This document shows, one piece after another, positions 21,285-29,999 of a stretch of DNA of 64,000 nt. A model generated the notes under the pieces. It saw nothing but the letters and a program-made list of their open reading frames with translations, was not told the origin of the DNA and made no database searches. Source of the stretch: Sthenelais limicola (taxonomy: Eukaryota; Annelida; Polychaeta; Phyllodocida; Sigalionidae); the NCBI GenBank assembly GCA_942159475.1, contig OW804095.1, positions 147,602,314 to 147,666,313 of the forward strand, given 5' to 3'. A program made the position numbers and the translations under genes. The stretch's first letter is position 1; each line of letters opens with the position of its first letter.

Positions 21285-24134
21285 TTACGGAGCATTTTGT
21301 TCACCTAATATATAATATTTCAGCCTTACTTTAAAGCTAAGGGGATCATTCATCATACGTACATCTTGGGGTAATTCATTCCAGAGCTTTGCTTTACAGG
21401 AGTATACACATTTTTGGTCTCTCACATTATTGGGGCGGATAACATCAAGGGTTGGTGCATTGGCCTGTCGTGTCGGTCTGGGTGGTATTATGCCTTTATT
21501 CTTTACATAGACATCATTATGGGCTATTTTACATAAATTAAATCTTAATCTGCTTTCAATGTTCATGGTTTTCGCTGACACCCAAAGCTCCCTATTACTC
21601 ATTGTATAGTTCCTATCAATCGCGACTCTAAGTATATTATTCTGTATAGTCTGGAGCCTTTTCATTTGTTTTTGATTCAAAGGAGTTAGTGCGAATAAAC
21701 TATAGTCAAATATGGATAATAATTTTGACTTAGCAATTGTAAGTGCAGCACCTGTAGTCAAATTGTGTCTCAATTTCCTAAATACAAATAGTTTGTTATA
21801 GAGCTGACTCACTAAGCTATTGAATTGCGGAATCATATTTACGTTTTGGTCAATCACAAGACCCAGGTATACGTATTTCTCTACCTGTTCTATTTCTGTG
21901 CCACCCATAAGTATTGAGATCTCATTATTCAGTATCTTTTTCTTGGGCCCAAGTATCATACATTTCGTTTTTTTAACATTTACCAATAACTTATTACATT
22001 TACTCCATTTATAGAACCTTTCTAGATCACTATTCATAATTCTTGTACATTCCTCGACGCTATCTCCGCTATAGTAAAATACGGTATCATCAGCATATTG
22101 TATGAACCGGCTGTTTAAATTCAGATATTTAAGATCGTTCACATATATTAAATACAGTATAGGTCCTAGGACCGACCCTTGGGGTACGCCATAATCAATG
22201 GGTCTCCAATCGGAGACATATTCACCATTTATGACTCGTTGCATTCTGTCTGCAAGGTATGATCTGAACCAACGACAGGCTAACTCGCTCATACCACATT
22301 CACGCAGTTTCATATTCAATATTGTGTGGTCTACAGAATTGAATGCCTTAGAGAAGTCTATGTAACAGGCCACAGTAATCTTATTAGAATAGGTTGCTAT
22401 ATTTACATCAGTTAGGAATTCTATCAGTGCCTCCGTGGTGGAATGGCCACTTTGGAAGCCAAATTGTTTTGTACATAGGATATTATTTCTATACAGGTGC
22501 GACATTAGCTGCTCAACTACTATCTTTTCTGTAACCTTGCCAGCTACGTGGCAAAGTGAAATGGGCCTCGTGTCTGAGGGAGTAATGGGATTTTTGGTTT
22601 TAGGGATTAATTTCACGTTGGCATATTTCCATTCGTCCGGGAAGATTCCTAGTGCAAATGACTTCTTTATAATGTGTAGTAATTGCATTATTAGGATGTT
22701 AAATGCATCCTTATAGATCCTGGTGTTCACTTTGGTGCAACCAGAGTTCTTATTTATCCTGATGTCTTTTATAAGATCAACCAGTGGGCCTCTATCGATA
22801 TGGAATTCCTCCCAGACAAATGGGGTTAATTCTTCAATACCTGTACGATGTACCATGCCTATTTCAGAGTTAATTTTCTTCCCTACATCGCAATAGAATA
22901 TATTTACACCATCTACCAAATTTAAACCAGTTTGATCCTTCCCATCTATTTGCAGGCTGTTAATGACAGGGGTATTTTTATTCTCTATGTCTTCTACTAT
23001 CCTCCAAAATTTTTTAGAATCTTTACGATGTGTATACAATAAGTTCTTATAATATTCAGATTTGGCAAGTCTAATACGCCGATTGCATGTGTCCCTCATA
23101 TTTCTGGCTCTCCTGACATCTAACATATCTTTCGATTTATTCGCTATCTTGTACAGGCGCTCCCTCTCGGTATGCAATTCTTTCAGTTCAGCAGTGTACC
23201 ATTCTGGTCTTACTGTGACATTTTTAAATACCTTGGTAGGGGCTACTTTATCTGCTGATGTGATAATTTCCTTTTTCATATAGTTCCAACAGATGTTTGG
23301 ATCTTCAGAATCATACAATACATTCCAACTGGCCTTATTCAGATTATTTTCTAGTTTTTCATAAGAATAATTTCTGTAGTCTCTTCCTTCTAGAGTCCTC
23401 TTGACCTTTTTTACCACCACTTTTTTAAATATAGAGTAAATCGGGTTGTGGTCTGACAGCGAATATTGAATAACGCCTGATACAAAGTCAGTTTTACCTC
23501 CTATTATAAATAAATCTAGAATCGAGTTCTTGTAAAGACCATACCTAGTAATATCTTTCGTTGCTATAGTAAGGTTCTTAGAGTCAACATAGTTACGTAA
23601 TGCTTTAGATCTATTGTCACTTACGTTGTTGTCAATATTAAAGTCACCACATATTACTAAATTACCGATAAGATTTGTACCATTATTGAGGGATTTCCTG
23701 GCTGTTTCTAGATCGGTCAAGAAGCATGCAATGTTGCCTGCCGGAGGCCTGTACGCAACTAGGAGGTTATATGTTGGTGCTTTTTTACGTTTTATGACTA
23801 CACTCATAATTTCACTATTAGCGTTAGATATCTGGTTTTCTGCAAAATATGTGTGGCTGTAATCATTCCTAATATAACAACACAGTCCTCCACCTCTACA
23901 TCCAGTCGTTCTATCTAGACGGATTAAGTTATAGTCTTTGCAACTAATCATACTATCTGGAATCTCTGCTTTAAGCCAGCTCTCCGAGAAGCTAATGACA
24001 TCTAGGTTGTTCGTCATAATTTCATTCTTAATTGTGTCTATCTTGGGTAATAAAGACCTTATGTTGTAGTGAACCATTTTAACACCCTTAGTCTTTTTTA
24101 AATCGTTCCATGATGTGATATTAGTATTAGACAT
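21285..24134 (-). CDS. LINE ORF4: AP endonuclease and reverse transcriptase
   Basis: 949 residues, intact. Residues about 18-240 are an APE-type endonuclease (VHYNIRSLLPKID, ESWL, AYRPP, CGDFNID at 162-168, SDHNP at 227-231). A linker follows. The reverse transcriptase spans about 505-760, with KLIPKTKN, DTRPISL, YIDFSKAFNSVDH, GVPQGSVLGPILYLIYVNDL and the catalytic YADD at 680-683. The C-terminus has LWNELPQDVR, typical of CR1/L2/Jockey-group elements. The ATG shares a base with the ORF3 stop (TAATG), an arrangement known to allow reinitiation in some LINEs. There is no RNase H domain. Confidence 0.93.
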   Translation of the reverse strand: MSNTNITSWNDLKKTKGVKMVHYNIRSLLPKIDTIKNEIMTNNLDVISFSESWLKAEIPDSMISCKDYNLIRLDRTTGCRGGGLCCYIRNDYSHTYFAENQISNANSEIMSVVIKRKKAPTYNLLVAYRPPAGNIACFLTDLETARKSLNNGTNLIGNLVICGDFNIDNNVSDNRSKALRNYVDSKNLTIATKDITRYGLYKNSILDLFIIGGKTDFVSGVIQYSLSDHNPIYSIFKKVVVKKVKRTLEGRDYRNYSYEKLENNLNKASWNVLYDSEDPNICWNYMKKEIITSADKVAPTKVFKNVTVRPEWYTAELKELHTERERLYKIANKSKDMLDVRRARNMRDTCNRRIRLAKSEYYKNLLYTHRKDSKKFWRIVEDIENKNTPVINSLQIDGKDQTGLNLVDGVNIFYCDVGKKINSEIGMVHRTGIEELTPFVWEEFHIDRGPLVDLIKDIRINKNSGCTKVNTRIYKDAFNILIMQLLHIIKKSFALGIFPDEWKYANVKLIPKTKNPITPSDTRPISLCHVAGKVTEKIVVEQLMSHLYRNNILCTKQFGFQSGHSTTEALIEFLTDVNIATYSNKITVACYIDFSKAFNSVDHTILNMKLRECGMSELACRWFRSYLADRMQRVINGEYVSDWRPIDYGVPQGSVLGPILYLIYVNDLKYLNLNSRFIQYADDTVFYYSGDSVEECTRIMNSDLERFYKWSKCNKLLVNVKKTKCMILGPKKKILNNEISILMGGTEIEQVEKYVYLGLVIDQNVNMIPQFNSLVSQLYNKLFVFRKLRHNLTTGAALTIAKSKLLSIFDYSLFALTPLNQKQMKRLQTIQNNILRVAIDRNYTMSNRELWVSAKTMNIESRLRFNLCKIAHNDVYVKNKGIIPPRPTRQANAPTLDVIRPNNVRDQKCVYSCKAKLWNELPQDVRMMNDPLSFKVRLKYYILGEQNAP

Positions 24135-25012
24135 TATACACAGTGGACAGTGTTCGTTATAGGAATTCTATACAAATATTGGTAAATATTACAACCTAGT
24201 ATGGACACAAGTTCTACAAAAGACAGTCTGCCTAGTATATAAATATAACATACACAGGGGGGCTCGTTGGGATAGAGGTGGGCCCATGTGCATAAGATAC
24301 CTTCCCTTTTCGCATGGCGAGCCGGGAATAATATATTAGTGTACATATGCACCATGCGCAACATATCAATAATTAAGACAATAACGTCGAGTAAGACACA
24401 TGTACTTACTATTCTATCGTCATGAGAGCAGTAAATCCTAATATTATCAAGCTGGGAGTACCGGTATAACCTCAGACACGACTTGCGGTTGACATCACCT
24501 CTGCACGAATGCCGGCTATAGCAGGCGTTACCGTACACAGGGACAATGACAGAATTAGAAAATGCACAACACTCAGTGTTATATAATTCTAGACTAGGTG
24601 CCCTTTTCGCATGGCGAGCCGGGCGCATACCAGATATATATAGCTGTAGAGTACATTTACACTTTATACGGATCAGCTGATTTATTGGGTAAAGGCCGTT
24701 ATAATAATTAACCGAGGGACAGGACAGACGTTTGATTGCCATACTATTATTAATCACACCAGAGAAAGATATGCAGAACAGAATAACATAAATATCCATT
24801 TTCATTTGAATTTTAGTGTGTTCATTATCCCATATAGCATGGTGCGCCGGGTTGTGAAGTTCGTGTAAGTCTTTAAATGATAGCCAGTTTTGTGATATGA
24901 ATATAACTAAAATATAAGTGTCAAAGCATAGATCTATTTCCAATACGATAACATCCCCTTTTCGCATGGCGAGCTGGGGACTAGAGTCAAGTAGCTTTGA
25001 GTATTGGATCAT
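24134..25012 (-). CDS. LINE ORF3: unidentified 292-codon frame with hairpin repeats
   Basis: An ATG at 25012 opens 292 codons ending in a TAA whose last A is the first base of the ORF4 ATG (TAATG). I recognise no domain. The protein is rich in Tyr, Ile and Cys and has hydrophobic patches (IYVILFCISFSGVI). The peptide PARHAKR occurs twice, encoded by the structured repeat at 24302-24328 and 24600-24624; a third copy (24954-24980) is read in another frame. Chance openness over 292 codons in AT-rich DNA is unlikely, which argues for translation. But the nucleotide-level repeats suggest the RNA also has a structural role. Function is not assigned. Confidence 0.55.
   Translation of the reverse strand: MIQYSKLLDSSPQLAMRKGDVIVLEIDLCFDTYILVIFISQNWLSFKDLHELHNPAHHAIWDNEHTKIQMKMDIYVILFCISFSGVINNSMAIKRLSCPSVNYYNGLYPINQLIRIKCKCTLQLYISGMRPARHAKRAPSLELYNTECCAFSNSVIVPVYGNACYSRHSCRGDVNRKSCLRLYRYSQLDNIRIYCSHDDRIVSTCVLLDVIVLIIDMLRMVHMYTNILFPARHAKREGILCTWAHLYPNEPPCVCYIYILGRLSFVELVSILGCNIYQYLYRIPITNTVHCV
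24302..24328 (-). repeat. Structured hairpin repeat, copy 1
   Basis: Outer stem TTCCC (302-306) with GGGAA (324-328), a 3x3 internal loop, inner stem TCGC (310-313) with GCGA (317-320) and a three-base loop containing ATG/CAT. Core wording TTTTCGCATGGCGAGC is shared with copies 2 and 3. Confidence 0.85.
24600..24624 (-). repeat. Structured hairpin repeat, copy 2
   Basis: The same core as copy 1, but the outer stem is GCCC (600-603) with GGGC (621-624). The stem bases differ from copy 1 while the pairing is kept. Confidence 0.85.
24829..24851 (-). repeat. Structured hairpin repeat, degenerate copy
   Basis: Core sequence altered, layout kept: outer CCC (829-831) with GGG (849-851), inner GCA (837-839) with TGC (843-845) around a three-base loop. 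Confidence 0.5.
24954..24980 (-). repeat. Structured hairpin repeat, copy 3
   Basis: The same core, with outer stem TCCCC (954-958) and GGGGA (976-980), again a compensated change. On the LINE sense strand the loop ATG is in frame with ORF3 (Met-Arg-Lys-Gly). Confidence 0.85.
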
Positions 25013-25616
25013 TATGGAATAGAATGACTTGTTTGGCCCATTGTTGTAGCACTATATTATCCAGGTGTACACCATCCGTCAACCTCTGATAGTGGTGTAT
25101 ATACGCCCCCTTACTCCTGGCATGTACCTTGTGAATTAGATTTAGGTGTCTGACATGCCTGTTATGGTTCAGCTCTATAATTCTTTTATTGATACGAATG
25201 ACTGAGTTATCAACTATATTCTGATATATGGAGGTGCCCTCCAAGTGATTAGCAGTGTTTAAATTAGCACCGATCAAGCTGCCCAGGCCTATATAACAGG
25301 AACTGGGCAGGGTTTCCAATTTAAGTAGACACATTTCATACAGCTCTACCATGTAATTGGTGAGCTCTTCTTCATCATAGATCGATAAACTGATCTCCCT
25401 CGTCTCCCGATTTTTGGAGCACATATCACAGATGCCCCCAATGAGCATAATCCTATTTGGTCTGTGAACTCGGTATAGTTCAATGCACTTGTCAGTTAGA
25501 TAGCTAAGCCTGCCTCCACTATAAGGGATGCAAGTTATGTCTTCGCTCATTGGAAGGTATGAGTTCAGTTCTTTTCCCCTGGAGTCAGTAATTATAAGTG
25601 ACTTGTTGCTAGACAT
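24987..25616 (-). CDS. LINE ORF2: SGNH/GDSL hydrolase (esterase-like)
   Basis: Starting at the ATG at 25616 this is a 209-residue protein. The frame is open further upstream, but only from a GTG. It opens with LIITDSRGKELNSYL, where D11-S12 fits the nucleophile block of SGNH hydrolases. GGICDMC near 60 corresponds to the oxyanion (GxxD/N) block. LTDGVHLDN, with D181 and H184, is the catalytic Asp-x-x-His block. Esterase domains of this kind are known from ORF1 proteins of CR1-type LINEs; here it is a separate frame. Its ATG overlaps the ORF1 stop by 8 nt, and its last 26 nt overlap ORF3. The substrate is unknown. Confidence 0.8.
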   Translation of the reverse strand: MSSNKSLIITDSRGKELNSYLPMSEDITCIPYSGGRLSYLTDKCIELYRVHRPNRIMLIGGICDMCSKNRETREISLSIYDEEELTNYMVELYEMCLLKLETLPSSCYIGLGSLIGANLNTANHLEGTSIYQNIVDNSVIRINKRIIELNHNRHVRHLNLIHKVHARSKGAYIHHYQRLTDGVHLDNIVLQQWAKQVILFHNDPILKAT

Positions 25617-27516
25617 TGCCCAGGCCAAGATAATACGCACTGCTGCTTTCCCTTTCACTGGGGTTGGAGAATGTCGGGGCGTAATGGGATGGACGATTAT
25701 TGTATTCGTAGAGAATCCTTTGCATTTCCACAGGGTCAGGTGTGTGACGGTGGAAACAGACAGGGCTGTTAACTCTTTTGTTATCCCTTAATCCTTCCTC
25801 ACTGGAGAGGGTGCGCCCTCTTTTTTCTTGTTGTGTCTGACGGGAGCGGTTTGCTCCTTTACCTTTACCTTTGCCTCTATTACCTCTATTAGCACCCCTT
25901 CCTCCACCTCTAGATAAATTCTGGCGCACGTTTGGATTAGCTGCGGGACTTGAGGCCGCATTGTCTATCCTAGTAACATGGGGGGGTGGTCGGGCGTTCA
26001 GTCCATCATGGTCCATTTCAGCCATGTTCTCGGTGTGCTCATTCATTGGAGGGGCTTGGTTGTTCCTTTCCTCGGCATTCTCAGTTTGCTCAAGTGGTGG
26101 TAATTCATCTTGATCCTCATCGTCCTCTTCATTATCAATCACCTTCTGACGGGGGGATTTGCTAGAAGCTGGATTCCACTGTGCGCCCTGGGCATTGGCT
26201 GTAGTTATATCCTTACGCTGGTAACCTATGTCAGAGGTTAGAAACTCTCTGTAGTCCTCGAGAATAGCGCCAATGGCGTTATTCCCTTGGTGTGTTCCTT
26301 CAGTTATGAGCTTAGATGCTAACGAAGCCCCACAGGCCCAGTAACCGTCACCCGTCGCCTCATACAGATGCATGTCCCCAGTGTTCAGTAGGATTCTTTT
26401 GAGACTAGGGTTTTGCTCAAATTTTGACTCAATTAAAACCCGCATAACTTTGAGCTTGTCTTTGTCCCAGGCGGGGTTTGACTTGGCTGAGTGCGAGAGG
26501 CCCTTGGCCGCTTTAGCGTCCCTACTATCATATACGGCTTTTGCAACGTCTGGTCTTCCTAGTGCGTTGGCCCTCGCAAACTGATAGGCTTGCTCAACCG
26601 ATTGAAAGAGGATACCTTCTATCAACAATTCACATGGAAAAAAATTGGATAGAGCACTAAACTCCGATTGAAAATAGATTTTTCCATCTAGTTGCTTTGT
26701 CTTGGCATCGGACAGTCTATAGCCGGGGGGAAGATGTTCGAGCTGATTGTATCTGTAGTTGATACCTTCAATCTTAATCTGGTCCTTATAGATGCCTCCT
26801 ACCTCCTTATCCCCCTTAGATTTTATGTGTCTACTAACAGTAGTCAACATATCCTTTCTCTCAGCGATCGTGGTGGGGATATCTGCGTTGATGTAAACCC
26901 TGTGGTAATCTTCTGAGTCTTTTAACGATCTCCTCTTACTATATGCATAGTTCCTCCTGTCTTCGGACCTGAATTCTACTCGGATTTTTCGGCAGCCAAA
27001 TTGGAAGGAGTTTATACGTTTGGCAGTTACAATATCATTGGCGGTGAATCGTTGATCCAGTTCCTTCAGTAACGCAAGCACAATGCCGGCAGTATTTTCC
27101 TTAGGGGTTTGCTGTACACCAGTGATAATCAGATAGATTCTTCTACGGTCGATTTCCCCCTCCAGAACCATATTCTCAACTTTATGCACATGATTTGACA
27201 ACTCACGGTATTGCCTGCCCATCTTGGTCATTTCTTCTAGGTTTTCCCTGTCCCTTATGATCAATTCCTCCACTTTCCCTAGAACTAGTTCTAGGTTAGC
27301 TTGACTGTATTCCAAGGAGCGCCGAAGCTCTGGAATTGTACATTCCTCGTCTTCTTTTAATGCATAGTCAGCCTTCCGTTTTATCTCGTTGAATCCAAAA
27401 GGTCTTACATTTTCCAAGTGACGGGGGAGTTTCTCACGATAAATACTAGGCACTGGGTGTTTATAGAGCTCCACTGCTCTCTCCGCCGATACTGTTTTTT
27501 CGTGCCCGAAATACAT
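25609..27516 (-). CDS. LINE ORF1 with an embedded NADAR domain
   Basis: A 635-residue protein. Residues about 60-125 form a charged helical region, probably a coiled coil. Residues about 126-265 resemble the RNA-binding core of invertebrate LINE ORF1 proteins (RRIYLIITGVQQTPKE, then RKIRVEF, ending near NYRYNQLEHLPPGY). Residues about 279-427 then match a NADAR/YbiA domain: ALSNFFPCELLIEGILFQSV, EQAYQFA, KSNPAWDKDKLKVMR, KFEQNPSLKRILLNTGD and the GYWACG end. NADAR proteins are N-glycosidases/ADP-ribose-type nucleotide binders. The tail is acidic (EEDDEDQDE), then RG/KG-rich (GGGRGANRGNRGKGKGKG), suited to nucleic-acid binding. The ATG at 27516 is the first in frame. The stop TAG overlaps the ATG of ORF2 (ATGTCTAG). 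Confidence 0.9.
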   Translation of the reverse strand: MYFGHEKTVSAERAVELYKHPVPSIYREKLPRHLENVRPFGFNEIKRKADYALKEDEECTIPELRRSLEYSQANLELVLGKVEELIIRDRENLEEMTKMGRQYRELSNHVHKVENMVLEGEIDRRRIYLIITGVQQTPKENTAGIVLALLKELDQRFTANDIVTAKRINSFQFGCRKIRVEFRSEDRRNYAYSKRRSLKDSEDYHRVYINADIPTTIAERKDMLTTVSRHIKSKGDKEVGGIYKDQIKIEGINYRYNQLEHLPPGYRLSDAKTKQLDGKIYFQSEFSALSNFFPCELLIEGILFQSVEQAYQFARANALGRPDVAKAVYDSRDAKAAKGLSHSAKSNPAWDKDKLKVMRVLIESKFEQNPSLKRILLNTGDMHLYEATGDGYWACGASLASKLITEGTHQGNNAIGAILEDYREFLTSDIGYQRKDITTANAQGAQWNPASSKSPRQKVIDNEEDDEDQDELPPLEQTENAEERNNQAPPMNEHTENMAEMDHDGLNARPPPHVTRIDNAASSPAANPNVRQNLSRGGGRGANRGNRGKGKGKGANRSRQTQQEKRGRTLSSEEGLRDNKRVNSPVCFHRHTPDPVEMQRILYEYNNRPSHYAPTFSNPSERESSSAYYLGLGNV

Positions 27517-27780
27517 AGTGATAAGTCAAGCAAAAGTCGGGTAAATACACCAAAATGTCACTAACACAAACCTTGCTTCAATAGATGGTAAATGTCCAAC
27601 CAAATCAAGCTCACACGGCACGAACACTAGGAGATTTCCAGTATTATTTGAATGAAAATGATTTTCGATGCAGGTGAACGTATAGGATAAACCCTTTGTT
27701 TGCGTGTGTTTGAACGTGCAGCAGGGAGAGCCTCCCAAGCACGTCTTGACCCTACGGCTGCGTGACTACTAAGATATAGT

Positions 27781-28849
27781 GCTTGCCTTTACCAAAGGCA
27801 ACCCAATGTTCACAATTTGGCACAGGATGATCAGATGATGGAATTTGCCTATTATGGAACATCATTATATGTCATCAATATGCAACAGGCATTTGGTGGA
27901 GCAATTGGTAAAAGAATCAGCATCCCTAGTCTTTACTTTCTCATGAACAGTTGCTGCCATGCTTACATAGGTTCATCAAAGAAGGGTTGTGTCACCATAT
28001 ATGTAATTGAAGATGTGTTTTAGGGTCGATCTTGTTTAAAATTCATGCAAACAGTTTCCTTTGTTGGATGGGTCATTTAAAAAGATGGCCCTGTTCCCTA
28101 GTTGTCTTATGCATCTGGGACAAAGGCCTAATCATATTGATTGTTATTGTGATTTTAGAAGGGAGCAAATACATTAAAACAGCTCCATTAAGAAGGCTCA
28201 CATCAATAGATACAGGGGGATCATTCTGCTTTAACATGGGTAGAATATCAAGCAGACGTATTTCATTCTGAAGTAACCTTTGGAGGTTGTTCTAGCTTTT
28301 TTTGTCTTGTCAATAAGTAATGGAAGAGATTAAAGGGAAGAGAACTGACCTTTTTATTTAATCAGCTCATAAAAGAATGATGGATGATCGATAATCTTTT
28401 TTTTTCTGTACATGATAAGTGTAACTTTATGGGTCCATCCAGATCCCGTTTGTCTTCTCTTGCTTTTACAATCTCTAAGTACAGTCCCTCAAATATTTCT
28501 AGGATCTTTTCTTCTCCACAGGTCAGAACCCAGTCAGAATACAGTTCCATGTAAACTTGTCAACAGTATCTATAGAGTGGTAGGCCAAAGGTAATTACTG
28601 GTATATGTACATTATTGAGAATTCAGTAGCACAGTGCAGCTCATTCATTCCATGCCATATCATAATAGCAAAAGCTGCTTTTTGTAGAATAGGGGCAAGA
28701 GCTGTGTAAGGGTTGTGTGCAGTTGAGCTGATGGATCTGCCAAAAAGGCATGAATTTCTGACTAAGTGGCACCATTTTCAATTCTACCTTTTTTAACAGA
28801 TGGCTAGAATGCTCCTGGCGGTTTGCCCTTAATCTGTAAAGCCTTCAGA
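27781..28849. other. Inner part of the right-hand inverted repeat region
   Basis: It starts near a small hairpin TTGCCTTT/AAAGGCAA. A 68-codon + strand frame (27817-28023) and following broken frames look like decayed transposon sequence, but I cannot name a family. I found no matching piece next to the left arm. Confidence 0.4.
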
Positions 28850-29842
28850 GAACCAGTCTATCTATCACACAAGTATGAAATGGGATATGGTGCAAAGTGT
28901 TGTGCTGAAAGGCCAGTTGAAATTGGTCTAAAATATACCATTGCCATTGTGAGAAAGGGGGCAAGCATAAACAGCATACATGTGCTGTAGTCCATAATGA
29001 ATATGTCATGTATACATTTTTTCATTGAAGAATACAATCTGATACTTTTCTAAATGGTATAGTTGTGGTCTTTGACCCTGGAAACCTATGTTTTGACACC
29101 AAGATCATGAGCCTATGTTGTCTGGAAGCTGAGATATTTGAATATATAGGTTTTTACATGATGGCGTCCTTCAAATTCCAAGATGGCAGCCATAATGTAT
29201 TTTTTTTAAAATGCTTCTGTCAAAAATTGAAAGCTAAGGAAATGAATAGCATATGGACCAAATTTGGTGATTTTATTCCAAACATCCACACCCATCTCAA
29301 ATCTGGCCTTAAGCTGCCTGACTATAAGTGCTAGTATTGAATCTAGATTTTTTTCAAAGAAATTGATAAGAATTAGAGTTTTTCATTGAATGACTGTCAA
29401 ATTATACCAAATGATAGCTCTTTTTACACTCTACAAGACATTTAATATTGACTTAGTTGTCAGATATAATGCTTTTGAGTTAGTAGTGGCTGTTTGGGGG
29501 TTTATGCCAATTAAACGCGAATTTCACAAAAATGATAAATATTTGAAAAATCATAGAAAATCACCTAATTATGCTATTGCATCATATGATACATATTTGA
29601 AAAGGTCTTTTTATGTACTTTAATTAATCTAATATACACAAATCTGTATTTCAAATAATAAATATGTCAGGGTGCATAATGTGAAAAAATGGGTACAAAG
29701 TGCCCCCTGGTGGCATGTAAAAGTTTGAAAAAAAAATGGCACCCATGATTTCCTAAACCCTTGTACCATGACGGAATTTTCTGTGCAATAAAATCAATTT
29801 CAGCATTGAATTCCCACGGGATTACATTTCGAACCCCACTAT
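28850..29842. repeat. Right arm of the ~1-kb inverted repeat
   Basis: Inverted counterpart of 19078-20180. The two arms are 8.7 kb apart, with the LINE between them. They may be the ends of one 10.8-kb element or two separate insertions of one repeat. Confidence 0.8.
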
Positions 29843-29868
29843 TATTAAACATAGTAGTTATTGTATAT

Positions 29869-29972
29869 AAACAGAATACAACTCAAAGTTGATCAGTTCA
29901 AGGTTGTTAGTTGGACTTGAAAAAATCCAGATAAACCAACAACTCAGATCACCTTGGAGTTGTAATCTGTTT
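29869..29972. repeat. Foldback hairpin of about 104 bp
   Basis: The start (AAACAGAATACAACTCAAAG) pairs with the end (TTGGAGTTGTAATCTGTTT) through an imperfect stem of about 26 bp. It sits between the inverted-repeat arm and the 29-bp minisatellite. Confidence 0.6.
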
Positions 29973-29999
29973 AAATATTAGACATATAATATTAGACCA

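Larger units (their letters stand above)
20830..27780 (-). mobile_element. Four-ORF non-LTR retrotransposon (CR1/L2-like), near full length
   Basis: A minus-strand element of about 6.9 kb. The ORFs follow one another in overlap: ORF1 (27516-25609), ORF2 (25616-24987), ORF3 (25012-24134) and ORF4 with endonuclease and RT (24134-21285). All four are open. The 3' UTR holds a perfect hairpin ACCAGTC/GACTGGT (about 21250-21267) and a 9-bp one ATGACATTA/TAATGTCAT (20979-21000). I could not place the 3' terminus, 5' terminus or target duplication exactly. It lies between the arms of the 1-kb inverted repeat, inside a ZGRF1 intron and in the same orientation as that gene. The intact frames suggest a young copy. 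Confidence 0.88.

Noticed and set aside
25656..25658. GTG start for the SGNH ORF
   Set aside because: The ATG at 25616 overlaps the ORF1 stop and gives a domain starting at the expected place.
27817..28023. 68-codon frame starting with MAQDDQMMEF
   Set aside because: It has no domain I recognise, and the surrounding frames are broken. At most it is decayed transposon sequence.
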